The notes under the pieces: model-generated
The model's input: only the letters and a program-made list of their open reading frames with translations
Databases searched by the model: none
Told to the model about the DNA's origin: nothing
Program-made: the position numbers and the translations under genes
Assembly (NCBI GenBank): GCA_030706025.1
Contig: JAUZPJ010000003.1
Coordinates: 1 to 36,406 of the forward strand
Direction: 5' to 3'
DNA: 36,406 bases
From: Bacillota bacterium
GTDB taxonomy: Bacteria > Bacillota > Desulfitobacteriia > Desulfitobacteriales > Desulfitobacteriaceae
Shown: positions 1 through 10,109 of the stretch, in pieces
Layout of the letters: the number at the start of each line of letters is the position of its first letter
Numbering within the stretch: the stretch's first letter is position 1

Positions 1-51
1 TGTTCTGCGAGATCGTCTTTCTTAAATGCTAAATCGAGAAGACTTTGACTT

Positions 52-80
52 CCGTCCCTTTAAATAAGGGACGGCTTTTT
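52..80 (+). terminator. Rho-independent terminator of an upstream gene
   Basis: CCGTCCCTT-TAAA-TAAGGGACGG hairpin followed by CTTTTT. Confidence 0.85.
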
Positions 81-314
81 CTATGTAAATATATACAAGC
101 TTTTATGTAATAAGGTAATTGGCAATTACAAACTAGTGCGGGTTTAATATTAGATAACCTCAAATATTAAGCTTCTTTTTCCATTTACCAAAAAGGGGTA
201 AATATTTGGTTAAATATGTTATTATTATTTATAGTTGTACACAAAAAAGCAATAAATACTTTGCAAAGGGCTATCTTTAGCATATAATAGGAAACATATG
301 GAGGAAAGTTAGGA

Positions 315-764
315 GTGAGGAATGTGAAAACATTTGAAGGTATTTGTACATTGTTGCGCAATCACTCCTATAAATTAACTCCTCAGCGTCAGACGATTTT
401 ACAGATGTTTTTAGAACAAGAGGATCGTCATCTAAGTGCTGAAGAGTTGTATATATTGGTTAAAAATCAAAACCCTGAAATAGGTTTAGCAACAGTATAT
501 CGAACACTTGATATACTGGCAGAAATTGGAGTATTGCTTAAAAATGATTTTGGAGATGGCAGAGCAAGGTATGAATTTAGTAGAAAAGATGAACGGCACC
601 ACCATCATCACCTTATTTGTTTAAGGTGTGGAAATGTTTCGGAATTCGATGACGATTTGTTAGAGTCCCTTGAAGCTGTGATTATAAAGCGAAATAAATT
701 TAAAGTCATGGATCATGATTTAAAATTCTATGGATATTGCCAAAAGTGTGAAGAGGTGCGGTAA
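315..764 (+). CDS. Fur family transcriptional regulator (Fur/PerR/Zur type)
   Basis: ORF with YKLTPQRQTIL...LATVYRTLDIL...HHHHHLICLRCGNVSEF, and CQKC near the C-terminus; GTG start with upstream GGAGG-like RBS. Confidence 0.93.
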   Translation: MRNVKTFEGICTLLRNHSYKLTPQRQTILQMFLEQEDRHLSAEELYILVKNQNPEIGLATVYRTLDILAEIGVLLKNDFGDGRARYEFSRKDERHHHHHLICLRCGNVSEFDDDLLESLEAVIIKRNKFKVMDHDLKFYGYCQKCEEVR

Positions 765-775
765 AGCGCCTCTTT
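753..775 (+). terminator. short terminator-like hairpin overlapping the fur stop codon
   Basis: GAGGTGC...GCGCCTC then TTT. Confidence 0.5.
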
Positions 776-989
776 CTTAGTTTCTTAGTTTCTTAGTATC
801 TGAGGATAAAGAAACTTTCCTCATATTGTGATAGAAAATATAGAACATAAGATAGTCAGCTACATTATTATACGAATTAGCGCGCAATTAATAGGCATTT
901 GGCGTACGATTTTAGGAATAAAGAAAAGGGAAAACAGGAAAGAAGGAGAAGATGTATATGGTAAAATAAGTAAAAAGGGGCGAAGACCT

Positions 990-2156
990 ATGGGTGTACC
1001 TTTGGCCTCGAATGTAAAACAAAAAAGGCCATCTCTTAAGAGTTCATATTTATGGAATACTTTGCAAGCCAAATGGCATCATTGGTCTGGGAAGACTGAA
1101 ATTGCTGTCCAGGAATGGGTAGATATGTTAAATCAGGACGAGACTAGGCCACGTCTTCGAGAGGTCGGATATTTGATCGATGTCCAGGCTTATCAAGAAG
1201 CAAGAGATTATCTAGAACGTTTTGATAACGACCGTAATGAAAATTCAGCGGAAATATGCTATCTGCTAGCTCGTTGTTATCTCGGGCAAGCACTCATTCC
1301 TTTGGCTAAAAGCAAGATTGAGCGGGCTATCCTTGAAATGCCACAGAAAGCCTGTTATTGGGAACTTTTAGCGGATTGTCATTTAGAACTTGGTGATTGG
1401 CTTGAAGCGATTAAGGCCTTGGATAATTCGTTTCGTGCCTCCCCAAAAAGAGCAGAAACGAATTTTCGTTTAGGGACTATTTACGCTTATCATGAAGAGT
1501 ATAAGGAAGCTTTAAGGTGTTTTCAAGGATGCTGTGAACTAAAACCACGCGAATCTTTATATTGGGAAATGAAGGCGGAGATGCATTTGCAGTTAGAACA
1601 ATTGTCTGACGCATGCATAAGTTTTGATAGAGCGCTTCGCTATGGGGGAACCCCTGACCTAGCTGCTCGATTAGCATACTGTTATATTCAGACAAATCAA
1701 ATCAAAAAAGGGATTCAGTACTATAAATTCACCCTTAAATATGAACCAGATCATTATGATGCATTAACCAATTTGTCAGCTGTTTATCAGAATCAAGGCC
1801 AATCAAAAGAGGCTTTGGCTTTGTTGGAACGGGCTAAAAATATCTATCCTAAGGATCCTATTCTGCTTAATAATCTGGCGTTTACGTTGGTTCACCAGGG
1901 GCGAACAAGAAAAGCTATGGAGTATTATCGTGAAGCTTTAGAATTAGCACCGGACCACCCGCTTATTCTCTATAATTTCAGTGTTTGTCTTACTCGCAAA
2001 GGACATTGGCAGGAAGGGATTGATTTGTTAAATAAGCTATTTGAGGTAGACCCGAACCATTCGGCAGGATGGGCCTTACTGGGAAATATTTATGACCAAA
2101 TGGATAAATACGACACAGCGATCGATTGTTTTAATAAGGCATTAAAGCTTGCGTAA
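990..2156 (+). CDS. tetratricopeptide repeat protein
   Basis: Multiple TPR-like repeats (e.g. NNLAFTLVHQGRTRKAMEYYREALELAPDHP, GWALLGNIYDQMDKYDTAIDCFNKALKLA); ATG at 990 has a better RBS context than the ORF start at 828. Confidence 0.85.
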   Translation: MGVPLASNVKQKRPSLKSSYLWNTLQAKWHHWSGKTEIAVQEWVDMLNQDETRPRLREVGYLIDVQAYQEARDYLERFDNDRNENSAEICYLLARCYLGQALIPLAKSKIERAILEMPQKACYWELLADCHLELGDWLEAIKALDNSFRASPKRAETNFRLGTIYAYHEEYKEALRCFQGCCELKPRESLYWEMKAEMHLQLEQLSDACISFDRALRYGGTPDLAARLAYCYIQTNQIKKGIQYYKFTLKYEPDHYDALTNLSAVYQNQGQSKEALALLERAKNIYPKDPILLNNLAFTLVHQGRTRKAMEYYREALELAPDHPLILYNFSVCLTRKGHWQEGIDLLNKLFEVDPNHSAGWALLGNIYDQMDKYDTAIDCFNKALKLA

Positions 2157-2200
2157 TACTCAATATCTTAGTACTTTATGAATAGTTTTGCATAAATATT

Positions 2201-2225
2201 AAAGCGAGGGACTGTCCCTCGCTTT
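2201..2225. terminator. bidirectional terminator-like hairpin
   Basis: Perfect 11-bp inverted repeat AAAGCGAGGGA-CTG-TCCCTCGCTTT. Confidence 0.8.
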
Positions 2226-2364
2226 ATTATTTAAGTTATATAAAGACGTTAATCGTGTGAGCCCATAAATTGGGAAATCGTATTTTAGATTTATTGATAT
2301 TTCATTTCCTTTTGTAAATAATAATGGTAAAATGAAATGTAATATGTCAAATAAGGAGTTAAAA

Positions 2365-2742
2365 ATGTTTCAGGTATGTGTTCAAATGCATTTCGATGCA
2401 GCCCATTTTATCCGTAATTATGATGGTAAGTGTGCAAACATGCACGGTCACCGTTGGAACGTGGAAGCGTGTATTGAAGGCAAAAAGTTAGATGATTTGG
2501 GGATGTTAATTGATTTTAGCGAAATTAAGCAGGCAATGCGAAAATCTTTAACAATGCTTGATCATAGTTTATTAAATGATCTGCCTTCCTTTGGACCCAA
2601 AGGGGTCAATCCTACTGCCGAGAACCTCGCACAATTTCTGTATTTGGAATTAAAGAAAGACTTGGTCTTAGAGGAAAAGCACCTAGCGTGGGTTAAAATT
2701 TATGAATCTCCAGATACATGGGCTATCTTTAAGGAGGACTGA
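2365..2742 (+). CDS. queD: 6-carboxy-5,6,7,8-tetrahydropterin synthase (QueD/PTPS family)
   Basis: FDAAHFIRNYDGKCANMHGHRWNVEACIEG...GMLIDFSEIK...LDHSLLND; AAGGAG RBS before ATG at 2365; operon with queC/queE. Confidence 0.93.
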   Translation: MFQVCVQMHFDAAHFIRNYDGKCANMHGHRWNVEACIEGKKLDDLGMLIDFSEIKQAMRKSLTMLDHSLLNDLPSFGPKGVNPTAENLAQFLYLELKKDLVLEEKHLAWVKIYESPDTWAIFKED

Positions 2743-2745
2743 TAA

Positions 2746-3438
2746 ATGGCAGGGATTGTCTTACTTTCAGGTGGTTTAGATTCAACAGTTGCCTTAGCGC
2801 TTTACCTGGAAAGGTATGCAATAAACTTAGCTCTTACATTTGATTATGGACAGAGGGCTAACGAAAAAGAAATTATTGCATCTCAAAAAATTGCGGAATA
2901 TTATGACATCCCACATAGAGTTCTTCCTCTGCCATTTCTACAGGAACAAACGCATTCAGCTCTCGTTAATCTCTCTGAGAATCTTCCCAATGTCGGGTTA
3001 GATGAATTGGATCTTCAGGGGGTAACTCGAGAAAGTGCAAGTGTAGTATGGGTTCCTAATCGTAATGGCTTATTTATGAACATCGCTGCAGTATTTGGAG
3101 AAAACATGGGGGAACCCTCTAATATCATAACGGGTTTTAACAGGGAAGAGGCCGCAACGTTTCCTGACAATTCCTTGGAATTTATAGATGCTATGAACCG
3201 GTGTTTTACCTATTCTACCCAAAAAAAGGTGAGTGTTGTTAGTCCCACTTCAAATTTAACAAAAGCGGAGATTGTCAATGAAGGGTTGCGTTTAAAAATT
3301 CCGTTTGAGTATATATGGAGCTGTTATGAAAGTAAGGAAAAACTATGCGGACTGTGTGAGAGCTGTCAGCGATTGAAGCGAGCATTATTTTGTAACAATG
3401 CCCAGGAACTTGTTGGTCAATTGTTTTATGATCAATGA
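2746..3438 (+). CDS. queC: 7-cyano-7-deazaguanine synthase
   Basis: LLSGGLDSTVALAL PP-loop; C-terminal CYESKEKLCGLCESCQRLKRA zinc-binding cysteines. Confidence 0.96.
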   Translation: MAGIVLLSGGLDSTVALALYLERYAINLALTFDYGQRANEKEIIASQKIAEYYDIPHRVLPLPFLQEQTHSALVNLSENLPNVGLDELDLQGVTRESASVVWVPNRNGLFMNIAAVFGENMGEPSNIITGFNREEAATFPDNSLEFIDAMNRCFTYSTQKKVSVVSPTSNLTKAEIVNEGLRLKIPFEYIWSCYESKEKLCGLCESCQRLKRALFCNNAQELVGQLFYDQ

Positions 3439-3465
3439 GGATGCTTTGAAAAGAGGAAAACAATC

Positions 3466-4023
3466 ATGAAATTACACGTAGTGCACGAATCTTTGAATTA
3501 TGATGGCAGTCAACTTCAATCCCTATTCACATATAAAAATTTTGGCCTTAAGGGCGATAGTATAAGCATATTCCGTGGCTCGTGCCGTGTTGAACAAAAT
3601 GAGATGGTAGATATAGAGGATGTATTAGCCAAAGACTGGATCTATAGCGAGGACATGCTGCATTTTATTGTTGAACATTTTGATATGGATTTAGAAAAAG
3701 CAATTGTTCGTCAGCGACTACTGATCGCAACGATAAAAGAAGAACTTGAAAAACTTGGAGTAACTATTCTGAGCCGGAGCGGTGATGATCTGTATGCAGC
3801 AGATAAAAAGCTTTCAGTTAGTATTGCAACGCTTTCTCCGGTATCTTCACTCATTCATTGTGGACTGAATGTTTCCAGTAAAAATACTCCTATCCCTACT
3901 ATTAGCCTTGAAGATCTAAATGTTGGAGGGGTTTTATCATTTGGGGAGAGAGTAGCCCAGCATTATTGTGATGAAGTTCAATCGATGCGCCTTGCGCGTT
4001 GTAAAGTACGTGGGGTGCAATGA
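3466..4023 (+). CDS. DUF366 family protein
   Basis: YDGSQLQSLFTYKNFGLKGDSISIFRGSC...MVDIEDV...HFIVEHF pattern; embedded between queC and queE. Confidence 0.8.
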   Translation: MKLHVVHESLNYDGSQLQSLFTYKNFGLKGDSISIFRGSCRVEQNEMVDIEDVLAKDWIYSEDMLHFIVEHFDMDLEKAIVRQRLLIATIKEELEKLGVTILSRSGDDLYAADKKLSVSIATLSPVSSLIHCGLNVSSKNTPIPTISLEDLNVGGVLSFGERVAQHYCDEVQSMRLARCKVRGVQ

Positions 4024-4769
4024 TGCAGCAGGAGAAAATTACGAATCTTCCGGTTACTGAAATCTTCTCATCGATCCAAGGAGAAGGTCCGTATGTCGGA
4101 GTTCGGCAGATATTTCTTCGTTTGCCTATGTGCAATCTAACGTGTCCCTACTGTGACACTGAGACTAGGGAGCCGGAAAAGTTGAGGTTGGAAACGGTAC
4201 CTGGTTCAAGGATATTCAAGGAGATAGAAAACCCTGTATCCTTAACGCAATTACTGGGATTACTTCAAACTTATGACTTTTCAATGCATCATTCCCTAAG
4301 TATCACAGGGGGAGAACCCTTGCTTTGGGCTAAAGAATTAGGTGCCTTGTTACGACACATAGACAAGAAGAAGTTGAGGATATACCTTGAAACAAATGGC
4401 ACGTTGCCGAATCAACTACTTGAAGTTTTACCAATGATCGATATTATCAGCATGGATATTAAGCTTCCATTTGCAGGCCGATCCTTTTGGAATGAGCATG
4501 AATCTTTTCTTAAATTAAGTCAGCAAAAGGATGTCTTCGTTAAAATTGTCGTCGATGAGGATACACCTCTAAAAGACCTTGAAAAGTCTAGAGATTTAAT
4601 CGCTAAGGTTAATCCAATGGTTCAAACGATTCTTCAACCAGTCACCAAAACGCGCGGAATTAGTACTCCAAACCCGCGTCAGCTTTTGGAGTGGCAAAGC
4701 CTATTTCTTAAGAAACTTAATAATGTTCGAGTCATCCCTCAAACTCATGTTTTTATGGGCCAGCTATAG
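4020..4769 (+). CDS. queE: 7-carboxy-7-deazaguanine synthase (radical SAM)
   Basis: EIFSSIQGEGPYVGVRQIFLRLPMCNLTCPYCDT (CxxxCxxC-type cluster) and ITGGEPLLW; ATGA overlap with the upstream gene. Confidence 0.94.
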   Translation: MMQQEKITNLPVTEIFSSIQGEGPYVGVRQIFLRLPMCNLTCPYCDTETREPEKLRLETVPGSRIFKEIENPVSLTQLLGLLQTYDFSMHHSLSITGGEPLLWAKELGALLRHIDKKKLRIYLETNGTLPNQLLEVLPMIDIISMDIKLPFAGRSFWNEHESFLKLSQQKDVFVKIVVDEDTPLKDLEKSRDLIAKVNPMVQTILQPVTKTRGISTPNPRQLLEWQSLFLKKLNNVRVIPQTHVFMGQL

Positions 4770-4811
4770 AAAAAGTTATAATAAGGAATGCAGAGTAAAG
4801 GAGAAAAGATT

Positions 4812-5387
4812 ATGGGAATGGATCAAGAAAAAATTGAGCAAGCGGTTTATATGATTTTAGAGGCTATAGGTGAAGACCCAAGCCGCGAAGGGTTAAGAGA
4901 TACGCCAAAACGTGTTGCGAGGATGTATGCCGAAGTCTTTGCGGGGTTGCATGAAGACCCAAGTCGGCATTTAAAAGTACAATTTACGGAAGAACAACAC
5001 GAAGAGATGGTGATCGTTAAAGATATTCCCGTCTATTCAATGTGCGAACACCATTTGGTTCCTTTTTATGGTAAGGCTCACGTTGCTTACATTCCTAGAA
5101 AAGGAAAGATAACTGGGTTGTCAAAATTCGCCCGTGTGGTTGAAGGGTTTGCACGCAGACCTCAACTCCAGGAACGGCTGACGTCCCAAGTCGCAAATGC
5201 AATAATGGACGAACTTTCTCCGTTGGGTGTACTAGTGGTTATTGAAGCAGAGCATATGTGTATGACTATGCGAGGAGTAAAAAAAGCAGGTGCCCAGACT
5301 TTAACATCTGCCGTGCGGGGGATCTTCAAAACCAATCCTATTACAAGATCGGAAGCCTTTTCTATGATTCAAGGTCAAAGAACCTAA
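4812..5387 (+). CDS. folE: GTP cyclohydrolase I
   Basis: [19 protein letters not shown]...[21 protein letters not shown]...[25 protein letters not shown] before ATG 4812. Confidence 0.97.
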   Translation: MGMDQEKIEQAVYMILEAIGEDPSREGLRDTPKRVARMYAEVFAGLHEDPSRHLKVQFTEEQHEEMVIVKDIPVYSMCEHHLVPFYGKAHVAYIPRKGKITGLSKFARVVEGFARRPQLQERLTSQVANAIMDELSPLGVLVVIEAEHMCMTMRGVKKAGAQTLTSAVRGIFKTNPITRSEAFSMIQGQRT

Positions 5388-5400
5388 GAAAGAGGTAGTC

Positions 5401-5595
5401 ATGGACGATCAACAAATGCGCCCGTCAGATCGCCGCGGAAAAATTGAACTCATTGCAACAAAACAGGTCGGAGTTAACGGTGAACTATATAAGGTCGTTG
5501 ATTTTCTCAACAAGAATTTGAAAGATCATCAACTTATGTTTGGCTTGACGAAAAAAGGGGATAAAATGATCATTTCAGTCTATGAAGTTGAGTGA
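5401..5595 (+). CDS. DUF4264 (YpmA-like) small protein
   Basis: IELIATKQVGVNGELYKVVDFLNKNLKDHQLMFGLTKKGDKMIISVYEVE. Confidence 0.7.
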   Translation: MDDQQMRPSDRRGKIELIATKQVGVNGELYKVVDFLNKNLKDHQLMFGLTKKGDKMIISVYEVE

Positions 5596-5608
5596 TTGGG
5601 GTAATGAC

Positions 5609-6358
5609 ATGAATATTTTACTGACAAATGATGATGGCTATAATGCACCGGGTATCCAAACGTTATATCGAACACTAAGATCTCGAACAAAGCATGAAAT
5701 TAGTATATTTGCCCCCGAAGGCCAGCGCTCGGCCACAGGGCATTCAATAACCTTATTTCAACCGTTATTTCTCACTGAACACCATAATGGCGGCAAGGTA
5801 GAGGGGTATTCGGTAAGCGGCACTCCATCAGATTGTGTAAAAATAGCCATCCAAGGAGGGCTCATACCCAAGCCAGATCTTCTTATTTCGGGTATTAACC
5901 AAGGTTCAAACTTAGGTACGGATGTTTTCTATTCGGGAACCGTTTCGGCCGCCATGGAGGGAGTATTGCTAGGAATCCCTTCTTTAGCGGTATCTTTGAC
6001 TAGCTTTGATTTTGTGGATTTCGAACCATCTGCTGCGTATCTCGCGGATCAATTGGACTTCATTGTTCAACATCTTCATGAAGGATTAATGAATATCAAT
6101 ATCCCGGGGAAACCTTCGTCTGAGTGGCGTGGTCGCAAAGTGACGAAATTAGGTAAGGCAATTTATGAAAATGTTTTTGAGCGACGAGTCGATCCTCATG
6201 GCAGGACTTATTATTGGCAGGCCGGGAACTTGACCCGGGATCTTGAAGAGGATACGGATTTAAGAGCAATTCAAGATGATTATATTTCAATAACCCCTAT
6301 GCATAGCGATTTAACCGATTTTAAGACCCTTCAGGCATGGCAAACTATTTTCGCTTAA
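5609..6358 (+). CDS. surE: 5'/3'-nucleotidase SurE
   Basis: MNILLTNDDGYNAPGIQTL...FAPEGQRSATGHSIT...SGTPSDCVKIA...SGINQGSNLGTDVFYSGTVSAAMEG. Confidence 0.96.
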   Translation: MNILLTNDDGYNAPGIQTLYRTLRSRTKHEISIFAPEGQRSATGHSITLFQPLFLTEHHNGGKVEGYSVSGTPSDCVKIAIQGGLIPKPDLLISGINQGSNLGTDVFYSGTVSAAMEGVLLGIPSLAVSLTSFDFVDFEPSAAYLADQLDFIVQHLHEGLMNINIPGKPSSEWRGRKVTKLGKAIYENVFERRVDPHGRTYYWQAGNLTRDLEEDTDLRAIQDDYISITPMHSDLTDFKTLQAWQTIFA

Positions 6359-6407
6359 TAAAAATAAAACTTGCCTAGTGCCTAGTTGTAACGATTACTA
6401 GAAAACA

Positions 6408-6442
6408 AAAATAAAGGAGTACAAAATGTACTCCTTTATTTT
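6408..6442. terminator. bidirectional terminator between surE and the convergent SASP gene
   Basis: AAATAAAGGAGTACA-AAA-TGTACTCCTTTATTT inverted repeat. Confidence 0.85.
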
Positions 6443-6453
6443 TAAATTTAGAT

Positions 6454-6696
6454 TTACATAGGTGTATTTTTTAAAGATTCTTGGGCGCGGCGAATCATAG
6501 TTTTTACCATGCTGCCACCAATTCGTCCTCCAACATGACCACATTCACGTGAAGTCATATTCTCCCAACCTTGTTCCTTGATTTTAGCGGATAAACCTAA
6601 TTCATCTGCAACTTCCCACTTAAATTGATCTAAAACTGATTGAGGCAGAATGCCACTATTACGATTGCTATTGCTATTGCGACCCATATTATGCAT
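6454..6696 (-). CDS. alpha/beta-type small acid-soluble spore protein
   Basis: LDQFKWEVADELGLSAKIKEQGWENMTSRECGHVGGRIGGSMVKTMIRRAQ. Confidence 0.92.
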   Translation of the reverse strand: MHNMGRNSNSNRNSGILPQSVLDQFKWEVADELGLSAKIKEQGWENMTSRECGHVGGRIGGSMVKTMIRRAQESLKNTPM

Positions 6697-6805
6697 CTCC
6701 TCTCAATATATCTTTAATACAAATGTAGTATTCTCGAAATTTCAGAAGTTTATAGGGTTTAAATTTTGGCTGGACTATGCCTTTTTGCTAATGGAGGAAG
6801 TTTGT

Positions 6806-7063
6806 ATGATAATTGGAACTTTTATATTTTATTTTCTACTCTTTCTTATCCTATTTTCTTATCCGGGCATAAGGAACAAAGAAAAATCAAATACGTTATT
6901 GAAGTTTCTGGCAATACCTGCTATTTTAGGTATAATAATAACCTTTTTTTCGTTTATCAAGGTATTCTTTATCTACAAATTATTTTTTTTGTTATTTGGG
7001 TTTGTCACCTTTCTTTTAACCTATTGGCAATGGGGAGAACGGTTCCGGCGTTGGTGGCGATAA
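6806..7063 (+). CDS. small hydrophobic membrane protein, unknown function
   Basis: ORF from ATG 6806 (preceded by GGAGGAAG); multiple hydrophobic segments MIIGTFIFYFLLFLILF...IPAILGIIITFFSFIKVFF. Confidence 0.55.
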   Translation: MIIGTFIFYFLLFLILFSYPGIRNKEKSNTLLKFLAIPAILGIIITFFSFIKVFFIYKLFFLLFGFVTFLLTYWQWGERFRRWWR

Positions 7064-7066
7064 TAA

Positions 7067-8614
7067 TTAGTGTTGAAGATATTTTCCGATCCAAGGAAGC
7101 CGTACCAAATCTGAAAAGGTAACTCCTCCATTAATAAATAAGATCAACCCGTAAAGTGCGAAACCGATCGAGAATTCGCTTACATATCCAGCAATATGGC
7201 CTCCGATTAAGGGATCTAGCAAATGAAAAAAAAGTAACATTCCTACTGCCCCACTGATGGGTTGGAGGACGAAACGCTGAAGGTCTAAGGGCATTCCGGT
7301 AAGGCGTACAATAGTCATTAGATTAAGAGCGGCTGTAATAAAAAAACCAAGTGTAAAAGCCCAAGCCGTACCTCGCAGACCCCATTGCGGAAGTCCGGTG
7401 AGGTAGATCAGGACAGGAATACGAATAATAGCCGCAACGATAGAATGGAGGACCGGAAGCTGAACTTTTCCTAGTCCTTGCAGGATTCCCGTTGTGGTTT
7501 GTTGTATATATGAAAATATTCCACCTATTGCTAAGAGACGTAAAATGGGCGCAATTTCTGTACTTTTAAAAAAGGCAGTTAAAGGCCGGGCGAAATAGAA
7601 TAAGATGATGAGACAAGGAATTCCGATCAAGATAGTTAAGCGGATCGCTTCGGCGCTGCGGGCTCGAACGACATTAAATTGACGTTGGGTAGCCGCTTCC
7701 GAAATCGAAGGGACGAGTGATGTTGCTAGAGCGAAGGTAAATACGCTTGGAAAGGTGAGTAAAGTAAAAGCACTGCCCCCAAGTTGCCCAAATAGGGTGG
7801 TTGCTTCCCGGGCGGCGTAGCCCGCTGCTTGCAAACGCTGAGGAATAATCATGGCATCTAAGGCAGACAACCCTGTGGAAAGCAATCTTCCGACGGTTAC
7901 AGGGGAGGCAAGGCGCCATAATTTACCTAAGATATGACGGGTTGTGTACGTTGATTTTGGCGCCGCCGCCCCTTTGAACTTAACCTTTACGCGCTGATAT
8001 TGAAAAACAATCGTCAATAGTCCAACCAATTCCCCTATCAACATACCGAAGGCTAAACCTCCTGCAGCCCATTCAACCCCATTATTTAGCAACCTAAGTG
8101 CTACGGTATAACCTACAGTAACTCGGACAATTTGTTCAAAAATTTGGCTGATCGCTGTTGGGACCATGTTTTGTAAACCTTGAAAATAGCCTCGAAATAC
8201 TGATGAAATCGAGACAATGAAAATGGCCGGGGTGCAGATAAGGAAGATGTTGAGTACTCTCGGATCCGGAAAGATTCTATGGGCTAAGTAGGGAGTAAGA
8301 TAATAAAGTCCGATGGAAACAATGGCCCCGGAAATGCTAAGAAGCCAAAGGGCTACTCGAAAGATGGAACGAGCCTGTAATATACGTCCTAAAGACACTT
8401 CTTCGGAGACCATTTTGGCAATAGCTAAGGGAATACCGGCTGTCGTAAAGACCAAGGCCAGCATGTAGATTGGGAAAACCATATTGAATAAACCATAAGC
8501 TTCCCCGCCAATATAATTCATAATCAGATACTGGTAAACAAACCCCAGTACTCGGTTCAATAAGTTGGCACCCAAGAGTATAGTCGCCCCATAGACAAAG
8601 GTCCTTTTCGGCAT
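7067..8614 (-). CDS. polysaccharide biosynthesis / MurJ-like flippase, SpoVB family
   Basis: GATILLGANLLNRVLGFVYQYLIMNYIGGEAYGLFNMVFPIYMLALVFTTAGIPLAIAKMVSEE; CAGGAGG RBS before ATG at 8614. Confidence 0.88.
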   Translation of the reverse strand: MPKRTFVYGATILLGANLLNRVLGFVYQYLIMNYIGGEAYGLFNMVFPIYMLALVFTTAGIPLAIAKMVSEEVSLGRILQARSIFRVALWLLSISGAIVSIGLYYLTPYLAHRIFPDPRVLNIFLICTPAIFIVSISSVFRGYFQGLQNMVPTAISQIFEQIVRVTVGYTVALRLLNNGVEWAAGGLAFGMLIGELVGLLTIVFQYQRVKVKFKGAAAPKSTYTTRHILGKLWRLASPVTVGRLLSTGLSALDAMIIPQRLQAAGYAAREATTLFGQLGGSAFTLLTFPSVFTFALATSLVPSISEAATQRQFNVVRARSAEAIRLTILIGIPCLIILFYFARPLTAFFKSTEIAPILRLLAIGGIFSYIQQTTTGILQGLGKVQLPVLHSIVAAIIRIPVLIYLTGLPQWGLRGTAWAFTLGFFITAALNLMTIVRLTGMPLDLQRFVLQPISGAVGMLLFFHLLDPLIGGHIAGYVSEFSIGFALYGLILFINGGVTFSDLVRLPWIGKYLQH

Positions 8615-8756
8615 GTAATCCTCCTGAAACAAAGGTTATAGCTTGGCATAAGCCAAGTTTTCTATATAACCATATGCTTGGGGAAAATAAGAAATGCTTT
8701 CACATTGGAATATTACTCCGGAGTAGGGGTATTCTACTTCCTAGGGGGGTACTCAC

Positions 8757-9923
8757 ATGTGGCAGTTACTTAAAAATGCAAAGATTTATAACCCAGAAGC
8801 AATTAAAGAGACCGATGTCTTGATCGTGGGCAAGAGTATTGCGGCAATGGGCAATGATCTGATCATGCCTGACTATGTAGTGGGAGATGTTATCGATCTC
8901 CAGGGCAAAACACTAGTCCCGGGATTTATTGATGCCCATGTTCATATCATTGGAGGTGGGGGGGAGGCGGGACCGGCTTCCCGTACTCCGGAAATTCAGC
9001 TTTCCCAATTAACTCGCGGAGGAACCACTACCGTCGTCGGATGTTTGGGAACAGATTCTATCTCACGCTCTATGTCTGAGCTTCTTGTCAAAGCGCAAGC
9101 CCTTGAAAATGAAGGAATTACGACATTTGTATATAGCGGTGCTTATCAGGTTCCTACACGAACACTATTTCCCACCTTGCAAGAAGACCTTGTTTTAATA
9201 GACAAGGTTATTGGTGCTGGTGAAATAGCGATTTCAGATCATCGTTCTGCTCAACCACAGATTGCTGAGCTGGAACATCTAGCCGCAGAAGCCCGAGTTG
9301 GTGGAATGCTCGGAAATAAGGCAGGAGTTGTCCACCTCCATCTGGGAGAGGGAAAGCGAGGTTTGCAACCAATATGGGACATTCTGGACCATACTGAAAT
9401 TCCAATTACGCAGTTTGTGCCGACGCACATCAACCGCACATATTCTTTACTCGAACAGGGCATCCAGTTTCTTCAAGCAGGGGGGCATATTGATCTAACT
9501 GCTGGGTGCGACGATTTTCCTGATGAACTTCAGGTTCCAGCTGTCTTACATATGCTCAACGAACGTAAAATTCTTAACGATCACGTTACCGTTACATCAG
9601 ATGGAAATGGTAGTATGCCCCAATACAACGAAGCAGGTGTACTGATCGGAATGGGTATTGGTTCTGTCGAAGTATTATGGCGTGATGTGAAAGAATCAGT
9701 CTTGCACTACGGACTTCCTCTCGAAGTGGCCTTGCGTACCATCACATCCAATGTTGCCAATGTCCTTGGTCTTAAGAATAAAGGAATGATACGCATCGGC
9801 TATGATGCAGACCTTGTATCACTAGATCAAGATTTAGAAGTACAGGATGTTTGGGCAAAGGGACAATATATGCAAGCTAACAAACAAACTAAGGTATGGG
9901 GGACCTATGAAAACAAAAAGTAA
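8757..9923 (+). CDS. iadA: beta-aspartyl (isoaspartyl) dipeptidase-like amidohydrolase
   Basis: GKTLVPGFIDAHVHIIGGGGEAGPASRTPEIQLSQLTRGGTTTVVGCLGTDSISRS; GHIDLTAGCDD; VTSDGNGSMP. Confidence 0.9.
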   Translation: MWQLLKNAKIYNPEAIKETDVLIVGKSIAAMGNDLIMPDYVVGDVIDLQGKTLVPGFIDAHVHIIGGGGEAGPASRTPEIQLSQLTRGGTTTVVGCLGTDSISRSMSELLVKAQALENEGITTFVYSGAYQVPTRTLFPTLQEDLVLIDKVIGAGEIAISDHRSAQPQIAELEHLAAEARVGGMLGNKAGVVHLHLGEGKRGLQPIWDILDHTEIPITQFVPTHINRTYSLLEQGIQFLQAGGHIDLTAGCDDFPDELQVPAVLHMLNERKILNDHVTVTSDGNGSMPQYNEAGVLIGMGIGSVEVLWRDVKESVLHYGLPLEVALRTITSNVANVLGLKNKGMIRIGYDADLVSLDQDLEVQDVWAKGQYMQANKQTKVWGTYENKK

Positions 9924-10109
9924 ATTTTAGAACTACATAATAGAATATATTTAATTATAATATTATTCTAAAGATAGAGAATACTTGACCCACTCTCCAT
10001 GATAAACTAATACAAAGCGGAATCTTCAGACCCAGAGAACTCCGGTAATACTGTTGCAAGTTAAAGGCACTTGTCCTTTTTCTTAATAACATATCAAGGA
10101 GGAAATCGT

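Noticed and set aside
773-800. Short tandem repeat TTTCTTAG x3 after fur
   Set aside because: Only three short units downstream of a terminator-like hairpin; no spacer/repeat structure and no reason to infer function.
2226-2364. preQ1 riboswitch expected upstream of the queuosine operon
   Set aside because: The leader lacks a recognisable preQ1 aptamer pattern; cannot support the call from sequence alone.
8641-8662. GCTTGGC-ATAA-GCCAAG hairpin upstream of the SpoVB-like gene
   Set aside because: Small hairpin in the divergent intergenic region with no complete transcription context on either strand; could be an operator but unsupported.
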